DNA from: Shinella zoogloeoides
GTDB lineage: Bacteria > Pseudomonadota > Alphaproteobacteria > Rhizobiales > Rhizobiaceae
Length of the DNA stretch: 64,000 nt
Assembly (NCBI RefSeq): GCF_020883495.1
Contig: NZ_CP086610.1
Location: 1 to 64,000 of the forward strand
Direction of reading: 5' to 3'
The notes under the pieces were generated by a model. The model did not search any database. It worked only from the letters and a program-made list of their open reading frames with translations, and had not been told where the DNA came from. The position numbers and the translations under genes were made by a program. Positions 1-8,713 of this stretch are shown here, one piece after another (the first letter of the stretch is position 1; each line of letters begins with the position of its first letter).

Positions 1-1560
1 ATGCAGATGAATACGGCCAGAGCGGCTGGTGCATTCGTGAACGGGGAAAATGCACGACAGGCACTTCCGCAAGAAGGGGTGCGAGAGGCGGCGGGAGTTC
101 CATCCGACATGAAACATGACGCGCTTTTCGAACGGGTCAGTGCGCGCCTGAAGGCGCAGGTCGGTCCGGACGTCTTCGCGAGCTGGTTCGGTCGCCTCAA
201 GATCCATTCGGTTTCCAAGAGCGTCGTGCGCCTTTCGGTGCCCACGACCTTCCTGAAGTCCTGGATCAACAACCGTTACCTCGACCTCATCACCAATCTC
301 TTCCAGCAGGAGGATGCTGAAATCCTCAAGGTGGAAATCCTGGTGCGCACCGCCACCCGCGGCGTCCGCGCCGGCATGGCCGAGGAAACGGCCGTTGCTG
401 AGCAGCCCGCCCCGCAGGCGCAGCAGCGCCGCCCGGCCGGCGGCCCGCAGCCGGTGGCCAATGTCGTCGCATCGGTAGCCGCCACGGCCCAGCCGCGCGC
501 GCCGCAGTCCGGCCCGCTCTTCGGCTCGCCACTCGACCAGCGCTACACGTTCGACGCCTTCGTCGAAGGCACATCGAACCGCGTCGCCCTTGCCGCTGCC
601 CGCACCATCGCGGAAGCCGGCGCCGGCGCCGTGCGCTTCAACCCGCTCTTCATCCATTCCAGTGTCGGCCTCGGCAAGACGCATCTCCTGCAGGCGATCG
701 CGCTCGGCGCGCTCTCCAGCGCCCGCAATCCGCGCGTCGTCTACCTGACGGCCGAATATTTCATGTGGCGCTTCGCCACCGCGATCCGCGACAACGATGC
801 GCTCTCCCTCAAGGAGACACTGCGCAACATCGATCTGCTGATCATCGACGACATGCAGTTCCTGCAGGGTAACTCGATCCAGAACGAGTTCTGCCACCTG
901 CTCAACATGTTGCTCGATTCCGCCAAGCAGGTCGTGGTCGCCGCCGACCGCGCGCCCTGGGAACTGGAATCGCTCGATCCGCGCGTGCGTTCCCGCCTTC
1001 AGGGTGGCGTCGCCATCGAGATGGAAGCGCCGGACTACGAGATGCGCCTTGAAATCCTCAAGCGCCGCCTCGCCGTGGCGCAGCAGGAGGACGGCTCGCT
1101 CGATATCCCGGTCGATATCCTCAGCCACGTCGCCCGCAACATCACGGCCAGCGGCCGCGAGCTTGAAGGCGCGTTCAACCAGCTCCTCTTCCGCCGCTCC
1201 TTCGAGCCGAACCTGACGATCGAGCGCGTCGACGAACTGCTCGGCCATCTGGTCGCCGCCGGCGAGCCGCGCCGCGTGCGCATCGAGGACATCCAGCGCG
1301 TTGTCGCCAAGCACTACAACGTCTCGCGCCAGGAGCTGGTCTCGAACCGCCGCACGCGCGTCATCGTCAAACCGCGCCAGATCGCCATGTATCTCTCGAA
1401 GACGCTGACGCCACGCTCCTTCCCGGAGATCGGCCGCCGCTTCGGCGGGCGCGACCACACGACCGTGCTGCATGCCGTGCGCAAGATCGAGGAACTGATC
1501 TCGGGCGACACCAAGCTCAGCCATGAGATCGAGCTTCTGAAGCGCCTGATCAACGAATAG
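1..1560 (+). CDS. dnaA: Chromosomal replication initiator protein DnaA
   Basis: DnaA is the AAA+ ATPase that binds DnaA boxes and opens the origin. Domain I lies at about residues 37-110, followed by an Ala/Gln/Pro-rich linker (about 120-175). The AAA+ core has Walker A GLGKTH (about 223-228) and Walker B LLIIDD (about 280-285). The C-terminal helix-turn-helix domain carries the DnaA signature [12 protein letters not shown] (about 481-492). At 519 aa it has normal length for an alphaproteobacterium. The reading frame opens at the first base of the window, so the true start could lie upstream; an internal Met at residue 37 is another option. A strong terminator follows. Confidence 0.96.
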   Translation: MQMNTARAAGAFVNGENARQALPQEGVREAAGVPSDMKHDALFERVSARLKAQVGPDVFASWFGRLKIHSVSKSVVRLSVPTTFLKSWINNRYLDLITNLFQQEDAEILKVEILVRTATRGVRAGMAEETAVAEQPAPQAQQRRPAGGPQPVANVVASVAATAQPRAPQSGPLFGSPLDQRYTFDAFVEGTSNRVALAAARTIAEAGAGAVRFNPLFIHSSVGLGKTHLLQAIALGALSSARNPRVVYLTAEYFMWRFATAIRDNDALSLKETLRNIDLLIIDDMQFLQGNSIQNEFCHLLNMLLDSAKQVVVAADRAPWELESLDPRVRSRLQGGVAIEMEAPDYEMRLEILKRRLAVAQQEDGSLDIPVDILSHVARNITASGRELEGAFNQLLFRRSFEPNLTIERVDELLGHLVAAGEPRRVRIEDIQRVVAKHYNVSRQELVSNRRTRVIVKPRQIAMYLSKTLTPRSFPEIGRRFGGRDHTTVLHAVRKIEELISGDTKLSHEIELLKRLINE

Positions 1561-1581
1561 GCCGTCGGCCTTTCCAACGAG

Positions 1582-1614
1582 CGCCGTGCCGTCCCCGAGA
1601 CGGCACGGCGTTTT
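1582..1614 (+). terminator. Intrinsic terminator of dnaA
   Basis: A perfect 12-bp GC-rich stem (1582-1593 with 1599-1610) and a 5-nt loop are followed by TTTT. It starts 21 bases after the dnaA stop codon and separates dnaA from the acetyltransferase gene. Confidence 0.85.
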
Positions 1615-1640
1615 GCCGTTCAAGGGGGGGGGCTACCGGC

Positions 1641-2141
1641 ATGAGACTGCTCGTCACCTATATGGAACTGTGCACCCCACCGGCGAACCGGCCGGCGCTG
1701 ACCGTTCCCTCCGCCGGCCTGTCCATTCAGCCGGAACGTCTCTCCGTGGTGGATTATGTCGCGCTCTACCGCGCGGTCGGCAAGCCGCTCGACTGGGATT
1801 CCCGCCTGCGCTTGCCGCAGCCGGCGCTGTCTGCCTTCCTGTCCGCCCCTTCGACGACGATCGTCGTGCTGCGCGAGGCGGGGGAGGCGATCGGCCTCTG
1901 CGAGTTCGATGCCGTCGATACGCCCGATATCGAACTCACCCATTTCGGCCTCGTCCCGGCCGCCTATGGCCGGCGACTCGGGCCTTTCCTGCTGGACACG
2001 GCCCTGCGGGCCGTCTGGAGCGGGACGACGCGACGGCTCTGGCTGCATACGGATACGAAGGACCACGCCAAGGCGCAGGCGACCTATGCCCGGGCGGGCT
2101 TCACGGTCTTCAAGGAGCAGGTCGAGGAATTTCCGGACTGA
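1641..2141 (+). CDS. GNAT family N-acetyltransferase
   Basis: A 166-aa single-domain protein that reads as a GNAT acyltransferase. It shows a beta4-like segment ending in HFGLVP, then YGRRLGPFLL in the place of the acetyl-CoA pyrophosphate loop, and the late pattern KAQATYARAGF (about 146-156), where GNAT proteins have the Tyr-containing helix before the last strands. The substrate cannot be told. It stands alone between the dnaA terminator and convergent hemW. The start is the ATG 8 bases after a run of nine G residues, which probably acts as the ribosome binding site. Confidence 0.8.
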   Translation: MRLLVTYMELCTPPANRPALTVPSAGLSIQPERLSVVDYVALYRAVGKPLDWDSRLRLPQPALSAFLSAPSTTIVVLREAGEAIGLCEFDAVDTPDIELTHFGLVPAAYGRRLGPFLLDTALRAVWSGTTRRLWLHTDTKDHAKAQATYARAGFTVFKEQVEEFPD

Positions 2142-2270
2142 GCCATCAGGCTTGCCCCCATCGACGCGCGTCTTCTGAGGGTGTTTTCAGACAAGCGTGC
2201 GCGGTGGATGCCGGAAGGCATCAAATGCGCGAGCCAAACGGGCGGAGCGCTTGCATGAAGCGGAAGCGCT

Positions 2271-3464
2271 TTAGCAGGCAAGGTCCGCGACGACGGCGTC
2301 GAGGATCAGCATGCCGGCCGGCGTGCAGCGCAGCCGCGAATTGCCGAGCCGTTCGATGAAGCCGTGATCGATGAGGAACTGTTCGCGGTCCGGGTCGAGG
2401 TCGCGGCCGGAAAGGTTTTGCCAGCGGGCAAGGTCCACGCCCTCCTTCAGCCGCAGGCCCATCAGCAGAAGCTCGTCCGCCTGCGCCTCGTATTCCAGCA
2501 CTTCCTGATCGACCATGCCATGGCCTTCGGCCTCGACAAGCGACAGCCAGCCCTCGGGTTTCCGCTCCGTCGCGGTCGCGATCTTCGCGCCACCGGTCGT
2601 CAGCCGGCCATGAGCGCCGGGGCCGATGCCGACATAGTCGCCATACCGCCAGTAGGTGAGGTTGTGGCGGCTTTCAGAACCCGGCCGGGCGTGGTTGGAG
2701 ACCTCGTAGGCCGGCATGCCCTCGCGCTCGGTGATCTCCTGCGTCGCCTCGTAGAGTACGGCGGATTGTTCGCCGTCGGGCACGACGAGCTTGCCGGCCT
2801 TGTGCAGGCCGTAGAAGGGCGTGCCTTCCTCGATGGTGAGCTGGTAGAGCGAGAGGTGGTCGACCGCGTAGGACACGGCCTCCTTCAGCTCCCGGTCCCA
2901 TTCCTCCACCGTCTGGTTCGGGCGGGCATAGATCAGGTCGAAGGACATGCGCGGGAAGATGTCGCGGGCAAGGCGGATCGCCTTCAGCGCGTCGGCGACG
3001 TCATGCAGCCGTCCGAGGAATTTGAGGTCCCGGTCGTTCAGCGCCTGCACGCCGAGCGAGACGCGGTTGACGCCGGCGGCGCGGTAGCCGCGAAAACGCT
3101 CGGCCTCCACGCTGGAGGGGTTCGCCTCCATGGTGATCTCGATACCATCGGGCACATGCCAGTGGCGGGCGATGCCGTTCAGGATCGCATCCACCGTCTC
3201 CGGCGCCATCAGCGAGGGCGTGCCGCCGCCCATGAAGATGCTGGTGACGGAGCGCGAGCCGGTCAGCCGGCGCATCGTCGCCATTTCCTTCAGGAAAGCC
3301 TGCACGAAGCGCGGCTGGTCCACCGGCTGGTGGCGTACATGGCTGTTGAAGTCGCAATAGGGGCATTTGGCGGCACAGAACGGCCAGTGCACATAGATGC
3401 CGAAGCCAGGATCGGAAAGGTCCGCTCCCATGCTCGGCCGGATATCGAAGGGCACTGCCGTCAT
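2271..3464 (-). CDS. hemW: Radical SAM heme chaperone HemW
   Basis: HemW belongs to the family once called oxygen-independent coproporphyrinogen oxidase-like and is now regarded as a heme chaperone. The N-terminal IYVHWPFC and CAAKCPYC supply the three radical-SAM cluster cysteines (CxxxCxxC, about residues 30-37). FMGGGTPS and SLGVQALND are typical SAM and substrate-region motifs, and GLRLKEGVDL near the C terminus is characteristic of HemW. The length of 397 aa is normal. It lies 6 bp downstream of rdgB in a minus-strand run, so co-transcription is likely. Confidence 0.92.
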   Translation of the reverse strand: MTAVPFDIRPSMGADLSDPGFGIYVHWPFCAAKCPYCDFNSHVRHQPVDQPRFVQAFLKEMATMRRLTGSRSVTSIFMGGGTPSLMAPETVDAILNGIARHWHVPDGIEITMEANPSSVEAERFRGYRAAGVNRVSLGVQALNDRDLKFLGRLHDVADALKAIRLARDIFPRMSFDLIYARPNQTVEEWDRELKEAVSYAVDHLSLYQLTIEEGTPFYGLHKAGKLVVPDGEQSAVLYEATQEITEREGMPAYEVSNHARPGSESRHNLTYWRYGDYVGIGPGAHGRLTTGGAKIATATERKPEGWLSLVEAEGHGMVDQEVLEYEAQADELLLMGLRLKEGVDLARWQNLSGRDLDPDREQFLIDHGFIERLGNSRLRCTPAGMLILDAVVADLAC

Positions 3465-3470
3465 GACGTC

Positions 3471-4115
3471 TCAGGCCTTCAGGCAGGTTTCGACGAAGAT
3501 CTTGAAGGCGCGGGCGCGGTGCGAGAGGGCGGTGGCGTCACCGGGCTTCCAGCCGTGCTTTTCCTCTGCGCTCATCTCGCCGAAGGTCGTCTCATAGCCT
3601 TCCGGCTGGAAGACGGGATCGTAACCGAAGCCCTTGTCGCCGCGCGGCGGCCAGACCACATGGCCTTCCACCTCGCCGCGGAAAAGCTCCACATGGCCGT
3701 CCGGCCAGGCAAGGCAGAGCACGGAGACGAAGCGTGCGGTGCGATCCTTCGCGTCCGTCGCGCCTTTTTCGGCCAGAGCCTTCTCGACCTTCTCCATGGC
3801 CATGGCAAAGTCGCGCGTGCCGTCTTCCTTCTCCGCCCAGTTGGCGGTGTAGACGCCCGGTGCGCCGTCGAGCGCATCGATGACGAGGCCGGAATCGTCC
3901 GAAAGCGCCGGCAGGCCGGAGGCCTTCGCCGAGGCGAGCGCCTTGATCGTCGCGTTTTCCTCGAAGGTCGTGCCCGTCTCGTCCGGTTCCTCGAATTTCA
4001 GCTCGGCGGCCGATTTGGCGGAAAAGCCGAAGGGGCCGATCAGGTCCTCGATCTCGCGGATCTTTCCGGCATTGTGGCTGGCGACGACGATCGTCTTGGT
4101 ATCGAGCTTGCGCAT
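3471..4115 (-). CDS. rdgB: XTP/dITP diphosphatase (RdgB/HAM1)
   Basis: This enzyme hydrolyses non-canonical purine nucleotides (dITP, XTP, ITP) to monophosphates and so protects DNA from base-analogue incorporation. The family signature [11 protein letters not shown] lies near the N terminus (about residues 11-21), ALSDDSGL in the middle, and GFGYDPVF and LSHRARA in the C-terminal half, all in the usual order. The frame stays open upstream, but the ATG giving MRKLDTKT fits the family length (214 aa). Gene order on this strand is rph, VOC protein, rdgB, hemW. Confidence 0.94.
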   Translation of the reverse strand: MRKLDTKTIVVASHNAGKIREIEDLIGPFGFSAKSAAELKFEEPDETGTTFEENATIKALASAKASGLPALSDDSGLVIDALDGAPGVYTANWAEKEDGTRDFAMAMEKVEKALAEKGATDAKDRTARFVSVLCLAWPDGHVELFRGEVEGHVVWPPRGDKGFGYDPVFQPEGYETTFGEMSAEEKHGWKPGDATALSHRARAFKIFVETCLKA

Positions 4116-4123
4116 AAGGGTTC

Positions 4124-4540
4124 CTAAGCGATGTTCCAGAGACCGGGCTCTGCACATTCGAGACTGTTGCCGGCGGGGTCGCGGAAATAGATGGAGCGGG
4201 CGCCGTTCGGCCAGCGAAAATCCGCTTCGATGGCGATGCCGGCTTCTTCCAGCTTTTTCACCCAGAAATCAAGCGCGGGGCCGGGAATGCGGAAACAGGC
4301 GTGGCCGGGGCCGCGGGTGCCATGCACCGGCACGGGAAAGGCCTGCGGCGGCGGGGGCATCGCGGTCTCCTTCGCATTGAAGATCAGGAGAACGCCGGGG
4401 CCGCAGCGAAAGAAGACGTGGCGGTTGCCGTGCCGCGTGATTTTTTCGAGGCCGAGAATGCCACCATAAAAGGCTTCCGCCGCGTCGAGGTCGTCCGCAT
4501 AGAGCGCGGTTTCGAGAATGCCTTCGATCGCGGCGGTCAT
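4124..4540 (-). CDS. VOC family protein (glyoxalase/bleomycin-resistance fold)
   Basis: A 138-aa vicinal-oxygen-chelate protein with two beta-alpha-beta-beta-beta halves: an N-terminal half with [21 protein letters not shown] and a C-terminal half ending [10 protein letters not shown], the usual position of a metal-binding Glu. GHACFRI in the middle supplies a His at another usual metal site. The substrate cannot be deduced and may be a small carbonyl or aromatic compound. It sits between rph and rdgB with 13 bp and 8 bp gaps, so it is probably expressed with them. Confidence 0.85.
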   Translation of the reverse strand: MTAAIEGILETALYADDLDAAEAFYGGILGLEKITRHGNRHVFFRCGPGVLLIFNAKETAMPPPPQAFPVPVHGTRGPGHACFRIPGPALDFWVKKLEEAGIAIEADFRWPNGARSIYFRDPAGNSLECAEPGLWNIA

Positions 4541-4553
4541 GACGATGCCCTTC

Positions 4554-5270
4554 TCAGGCGATGGCCTGCTTCTGCAGGGCGACGAGGTCGGTAATGCCGG
4601 CGCGGGCGAGCGCCATCAGGCTGGAGAATTCCTCCTCCGTGAACGGCTTGCCTTCCGCAGTGCCCTGGATTTCGACGATGCCGCCCGAGCCGGTCATGAC
4701 GAAATTGGCGTCGGTCTCGGCGGCGGAGTCTTCAAGATAGTCGAGGTCGATCACCGACTGGGCGGCGAAGATGCCGCAGGAAATGGCGGCGACATGGTCC
4801 TTCAGGACCTTCTCCACCTTGATCATGTTGCGCGCTTCCATCCACTTCAGGCAGTCGTGCAGGGCGATCCATGCGCCGGTGATGGAGGCGGTGCGCGTGC
4901 CGCCATCGGCCTGAATGACGTCGCAGTCGACGGTGATCTGGCGCTCGCCGAGCGCTTCGAGGTCGACGATGGCGCGCAGCGAGCGGCCGATGAGACGCTG
5001 GATTTCCTGCGTGCGGCCGCCCTGCTTGCCGGCGGCGGCTTCACGCTTCATGCGGTCGCCGGTGGCGCGCGGCAGCATGCCGTATTCGGCCGTCACCCAG
5101 CCCTTACCGCTGTTGCGCAGCCACGGCGGCGTCTTGTCCTCAAGGCTTGCCGTCACCAGAACGTGCGTATCGCCGAACTTGACGAGACAGGACCCCTCGG
5201 CATGCTTGGAAACGTTGCGCTCGAAGGAAACCTTGCGCATCTGATCGGTTTTTCTGCCGGACGGCCGCAT
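4554..5270 (-). CDS. rph: Ribonuclease PH
   Basis: A phosphorolytic 3'-5' exoribonuclease that trims tRNA 3' ends. Nearly the whole 238-aa protein is the RNase PH fold: [12 protein letters not shown] at the start, [13 protein letters not shown], then [16 protein letters not shown] (about 86-101, phosphate and RNA contacts), and [19 protein letters not shown] (about 115-133). It is the first gene of the minus-strand group leading to rdgB and hemW. It is divergent from hrcA, with 151 bp between the two starts. Confidence 0.96.
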   Translation of the reverse strand: MRPSGRKTDQMRKVSFERNVSKHAEGSCLVKFGDTHVLVTASLEDKTPPWLRNSGKGWVTAEYGMLPRATGDRMKREAAAGKQGGRTQEIQRLIGRSLRAIVDLEALGERQITVDCDVIQADGGTRTASITGAWIALHDCLKWMEARNMIKVEKVLKDHVAAISCGIFAAQSVIDLDYLEDSAAETDANFVMTGSGGIVEIQGTAEGKPFTEEEFSSLMALARAGITDLVALQKQAIA

Positions 5271-5361
5271 TGCGAACTCCTGTCTGAGATATGTGTGAGG
5301 CTGCTTTAGACCACTTCGCCGGGCGAGGGAATGCCGCAGGCCGGGGACCGAGGAAAATCCG

Positions 5362-5390
5362 TTTTGCGCCGGCCGGCGAAATCACTATAT
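5362..5390 (+). promoter_or_regulatory. Predicted housekeeping promoter of hrcA
   Basis: TTTTGC (5362-5367), a 17-bp spacer and CTATAT (5385-5390). The -10 is a perfect match to the rhizobial housekeeping consensus; the -35 is weak. It would start transcription about 25 bases before the hrcA ATG. I see no CIRCE operator (TTAGCACTC-N9-GAGTGCTAA) in the rph-hrcA gap. Confidence 0.5.
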
Positions 5391-5421
5391 TCCGGGCGGA
5401 CAACAGGGTTGCAGTTCAAAG

Positions 5422-6501
5422 ATGGTTTTGAGATCTCCGGGACCTGACATTCAGGCGGCGCTCGACGAGCGTTCGGGCGAAATTTTCCGCCGTATCGTCG
5501 AGACCTATCTGGAAAACGGCGAGCCGCTCGGCTCGCGCAACCTGTCGCGCATCCTGCCCATGTCGCTTTCGCCCGCCTCCGTGCGCAATGTGATGAGCGA
5601 CCTTGAGGAACTCGGCCTTATCTATTCGCCGCATGTCAGCGCCGGCCGCCTGCCGACGCAGCTCGGCCTGCGCTTCTTCGTCGATGCCTTCATGCAGGTC
5701 GGCAACATCTCCGCCGAGGACCGCGCCTCCATCGAGCGCCATGTACGCCCGCACGGCCAGAAGCACACGGCCGTCGAGACCATGATGAACGAGGCGAGCC
5801 AGGCGCTGTCAGGCATGTCGCGCGGCGCGGGTCTCGTCATCACCACCAAGAACGACGCCGTGCTGAAACACGTCGAGTTCATCCGGCTGGAGCCGACCAA
5901 GGCGCTGGTCGTGCTCGTCGGCGACCACGATCAGGTGGAGAACCGCATCATCGAGCTGCCGGCCGGTGTCACCGGCTCGCAGCTTACCGAGGCGGCCAAT
6001 TTCCTCAACGCGCATCTCTCGGGCAACACGCTGCTGGAGGCGCGCTCGCAGCTTGAGCGCCTGCGCGGCGAGATCAGCAGCGAGCTCGACAAACTGTCGC
6101 AGGACCTCGTGGAGCGCGGCCTTGCCGTCTGGTCGGGCGGCTTCGAGGAGGCAAAGCCGACGCGGCTCATCGTGCGCGGCCGGGCAAACCTTCTCGAAGG
6201 CCTTGCCGGCGCCGACGATATCGACCGCCTGCGCATGCTCTTCGACGATCTGGAGCGCAAGGACAGCCTGATCGAACTGCTGAATCTCGCGGAAACCGGG
6301 CCGGGCGTGCGCATCTTCATCGGCTCGGAAAACAAGCTCTTCTCGCTCTCCGGCTCCTCGCTCATCGTCGCGCCCTACCGGGACGGCGACGACAAGATCG
6401 TCGGCGCGGTCGGCGTCATCGGGCCGACGCGGCTCAACTATTCCCGTATCGTGCCCATGGTGGACTATACGGCCCAGCTCATGTCGCGGCTTTCGCGCTG
6501 A
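5422..6501 (+). CDS. hrcA: Heat-inducible transcription repressor HrcA
   Basis: HrcA represses class I heat-shock genes by binding CIRCE operators and is reactivated by GroE. The N-terminal winged helix (about residues 10-75) contains GEPLGSRNLSR and SPASVRNVMSDLEELGLIYSPHVSAGRLPT, the HrcA hallmark. The GAF-like domain and dimerisation region follow, ending with GVIGPTRLNYSRIVPMVDY. At 359 aa it is full length. grpE follows 89 bp downstream with its own predicted promoter. No CIRCE element is present upstream, so autoregulation through CIRCE is not supported here. Confidence 0.96.
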   Translation: MVLRSPGPDIQAALDERSGEIFRRIVETYLENGEPLGSRNLSRILPMSLSPASVRNVMSDLEELGLIYSPHVSAGRLPTQLGLRFFVDAFMQVGNISAEDRASIERHVRPHGQKHTAVETMMNEASQALSGMSRGAGLVITTKNDAVLKHVEFIRLEPTKALVVLVGDHDQVENRIIELPAGVTGSQLTEAANFLNAHLSGNTLLEARSQLERLRGEISSELDKLSQDLVERGLAVWSGGFEEAKPTRLIVRGRANLLEGLAGADDIDRLRMLFDDLERKDSLIELLNLAETGPGVRIFIGSENKLFSLSGSSLIVAPYRDGDDKIVGAVGVIGPTRLNYSRIVPMVDYTAQLMSRLSR

Positions 6502-6523
6502 ACCGGCTTTCCGGCCCGCAGGC

Positions 6524-6552
6524 CTTGATTTTTCAGGCCCAAAGCTCGATAT
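6524..6552 (+). promoter_or_regulatory. Predicted promoter of grpE
   Basis: CTTGAT (6524-6529), a 17-bp spacer and CGATAT (6547-6552) lie in the hrcA-grpE gap. The spacing is ideal and there is one mismatch in each hexamer to CTTGAC/CTATAT. The CTTG core would also suit a heat-shock (RpoH) promoter; sequence alone cannot decide. Confidence 0.5.
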
Positions 6553-6590
6553 CGGGCGCAACCCCTTAGAAATGCAATTCGGAGACCGTC

Positions 6591-7202
6591 ATGACCGACG
6601 AGAACAAGAAACACGGACCTGACGAAGCGGTGGAAAACAACTTTGCCGCTGAAGCTGACGTGACCGCCGAGGCCGAGACGCCCGCCGAGCCCGACCCTGT
6701 CGATGTGCTGCGTGCGGAAAACGCCGACCTTCGCGACAAATACCTGCGCCTTGCCGCCGAGATGGACAATCTGCGCCGCCGCACCGAACGCGACGTGAAG
6801 GACGCCAAGTCCTATTCCGTCGCCGGTTTCGCCCGCGACATGCTGGCCGTGTCGGACAACCTGCGCCGCGCGCTGGATGCCATTCCGGCCGATGCCCGTG
6901 AGGGCGGCGATGCCGGCCTCAATGCGCTGGCGGAAGGCGTCGAGATGACCGAGCGCTCCATGCTGGCTGCGCTCGAGCGCCACGGCGTTCGCAAGCTCGA
7001 TCCGATCGGCGAAAAGTTCGACCCGAACTTCCATCAGGCCATGTTCGAGGTGCCGAACCCCGAGATCGCCAGCAACACGGTCGTGCAGGTCGTGCAGGCC
7101 GGCTTCGTCATCGGCGAGCGCGTGCTGCGCCCGGCCATGGTCGGCGTCTCCAAGGGTGGCCCGAAGGCCCCTGCCGGTGAGGCGAGCGCCGCACAGGCCT
7201 GA
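6591..7202 (+). CDS. grpE: Nucleotide exchange factor GrpE
   Basis: GrpE is the co-chaperone that releases ADP from DnaK. An acidic disordered N terminus (about residues 1-40) is followed by the long coiled coil ([22 protein letters not shown], about 48-69) and the beta-wing domain with the signature ending [34 protein letters not shown]. It has 203 aa, a normal length. dnaK is not in the window, as is usual in rhizobia, where grpE follows hrcA. A terminator follows. Confidence 0.96.
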   Translation: MTDENKKHGPDEAVENNFAAEADVTAEAETPAEPDPVDVLRAENADLRDKYLRLAAEMDNLRRRTERDVKDAKSYSVAGFARDMLAVSDNLRRALDAIPADAREGGDAGLNALAEGVEMTERSMLAALERHGVRKLDPIGEKFDPNFHQAMFEVPNPEIASNTVVQVVQAGFVIGERVLRPAMVGVSKGGPKAPAGEASAAQA

Positions 7203-7224
7203 CAGGCTTTTCCTTCGACAATCG

Positions 7225-7259
7225 AAACGCCCGCATCAGCAATGGTGCGGGCGTTTTTC
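7225..7259 (+). terminator. Intrinsic terminator of grpE
   Basis: An 11-bp stem (7225-7235 with 7246-7256) is followed by a T-rich tail and begins 22 bases after the grpE stop. Confidence 0.8.
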
Positions 7260-7281
7260 TTGCGCCGTTTTCGGTGGCCAG

Positions 7282-7320
7282 AAAAAACGAAAACCGCCGC
7301 AGGACGCTGGTCCGCGGCGG
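7282..7320 (-). terminator. Intrinsic terminator of ptsN
   Basis: Read on the minus strand, the stem CCGCCGC/GCGGCGG (7314-7320 with 7294-7300) has an inner GGAC/GTCC extension and one bulged base. It is followed by TTTTCGTTTTTT (7282-7293) and lies 29 bases after the ptsN stop codon. Confidence 0.8.
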
Positions 7321-7348
7321 CTTCGCAAGCAATCGATATCTGGCGGCT

Positions 7349-7813
7349 TTACGCCGCGTTGGACGCCTGTTCCTCGCTGAGGCAGGCGTAGATGGCGCTC
7401 TCGGTGTCGGAGGCGCGCAGCTTTGCGACCATTGCGGGGTCGCGCAGCACGCGGGCGATCCGCGAAAGCGCCTTCAGGTGGTCCGCGCCGGCGCCTTCCG
7501 GCGCAAGCAGCAGGAAGACGAGGTCGACCGGCTGGTCGTCCAGCGCCTCGAAGTCCACGGGCGTTTCGAGCCTCGCGAAGAGGCCGGTAATCTGCGAAAG
7601 CGCCTTCAGCTTGCCGTGCGGAATGGCGATGCCATTGCCAACGCCGGTCGAGCCAAGCCGCTCCCGCTGAAGGATGACGTCGAAGATCTCGCGTTCGGGA
7701 AGCCCGGTGATCTTGGCCGCTTTTGCCGCCAGCTCCTGAAGCAGTTGCTTCTTGGAATTGGCCTTCATCGCCGGAATAATCGCACTCTGCTGCAGTAGAC
7801 CTGCCAATGCCAT
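7349..7813 (-). CDS. ptsN: PTS IIA-like nitrogen regulatory protein PtsN (EIIANtr)
   Basis: PtsN is the terminal phosphoacceptor of the nitrogen PTS (PtsP-NPr-PtsN), which in other bacteria controls K+ transport and stress responses. The 154-aa protein is a single EIIA type-2 domain. The phosphorylated His is in GIAIPHGK (about residues 62-69), and LVFLLLAPEG and HLKALSRIARVLRD are family segments. It is downstream of rpoN and hpf on the same strand, the classical rpoN-hpf-ptsN order that links sigma-54, ribosome hibernation and PTSNtr. Confidence 0.94.
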   Translation of the reverse strand: MALAGLLQQSAIIPAMKANSKKQLLQELAAKAAKITGLPEREIFDVILQRERLGSTGVGNGIAIPHGKLKALSQITGLFARLETPVDFEALDDQPVDLVFLLLAPEGAGADHLKALSRIARVLRDPAMVAKLRASDTESAIYACLSEEQASNAA

Positions 7814-7886
7814 GCTCTTGTCCTCGTGCGCTGGGTGAAGGGTTTGAAGAAGCGTGGCGCCCGTCCCGGCGCCACGCTCCCGTCAC

Positions 7887-8462
7887 TCAGCCTTTGATAT
7901 TGGCTGCATCGATCCAGCCAATATTTCCGTCGTTGCGTCGGTAGACGATATTGAGCTGCTCCGACCCGGCGCTGCGGAAGAGAAGAACCGGCTCGTCCGT
8001 CATGTCGAGCGCCATGACGGCGCTTGCGACGGACAGGGTCCGCAGTTTCTTCGTGCTTTCCGCGACGATGGTCGGCGCGTAGTCCTCGGGAAGCTCTTCG
8101 TCTTCGTCGGGGACCGAATCCATCACCGTGTAGGCCACTTCCGCAAAGGCGTCGTGACCGTTGCCATTGTGGTGTGCCTTGAGTTTGCGCTTGTACCGGC
8201 GAAGGCGCTTTTCGATCCGCTCCGAGGCTGCCTGGAAGGCCGCCAGCGGATCGTTCGCCTCGCCATTGGCCTGCAAGGCCGTTCCCGTATCAAGGTGAAG
8301 CTTGCAGTCCGCACTGTACCGCGATCCCGCTTTTTCCACGGTGACCTGGCTCGAATATCCTCCGTCGAAATATTTGGTTACGGCTTCTCCGACCTGCTCT
8401 TCAATCCGCTGGCGGAAGCTGTCGCCGATTTCCATATGTTTACCGGACACACGCACACTCAT
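7887..8462 (-). CDS. hpf: Long-form ribosome hibernation promoting factor
   Basis: HPF binds the 30S subunit and, in its long form, dimerises ribosomes in stationary phase. The 191-aa protein has the N-terminal S30AE domain (MSVRVSGKHMEIGDSFR onward, to about residue 105) and, after an acidic linker, the C-terminal dimerisation domain (about 130-190; KKLRTLSVASAVMALDM, then PVLLFRSA). The chosen ATG has AGAGG 9 bases upstream; the frame is open 11 codons further but without a better start. It lies between rpoN and ptsN. Confidence 0.94.
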   Translation of the reverse strand: MSVRVSGKHMEIGDSFRQRIEEQVGEAVTKYFDGGYSSQVTVEKAGSRYSADCKLHLDTGTALQANGEANDPLAAFQAASERIEKRLRRYKRKLKAHHNGNGHDAFAEVAYTVMDSVPDEDEELPEDYAPTIVAESTKKLRTLSVASAVMALDMTDEPVLLFRSAGSEQLNIVYRRNDGNIGWIDAANIKG

Positions 8463-8497
8463 GGAGGTTACCTCTCTTTCATGATTTGCGCGCACCA

Positions 8498-8526
8498 GTC
8501 TATTCCAACCTCATCTGCGTTCCAAG
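8498..8526 (-). promoter_or_regulatory. Possible promoter of hpf
   Basis: On the minus strand CTTGGA (8526-8521), a 17-bp spacer and ATAGAC (8503-8498) would give a leader of about 30 bases. The -10 match is poor. The 251-bp rpoN-hpf gap otherwise shows no clear terminator and no sigma-54 site (TGGC-N8-TGC). Confidence 0.3.
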
Positions 8527-8713
8527 CTTTTCACGCATGCGCTGTTTGCTGCATCGCACGCTCAAGAAAAGCGGGGATATGTTTTGGAAGTCCGGTATGC
8601 CTTTCCTTCGAAAGTGGGGCGCGCATTAGCCCTTCCAGCCGGTGGAGTCAATCGGCCGATTCAGCTATCGTTAACTTCTGGCAGCCTGAAACGGCGCTTA
8701 TCCCGGCTTTGTT

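Noticed and set aside
2246..2270. AGCGCTT/AAGCGCT inverted repeat as hemW terminator
   Set aside because: The stem is only 7 bp with an 11-base loop and there is no T tail on the minus strand.
2364..4127. 587-codon open frame on the plus strand
   Set aside because: Antisense to hemW and rdgB; no recognisable domain.
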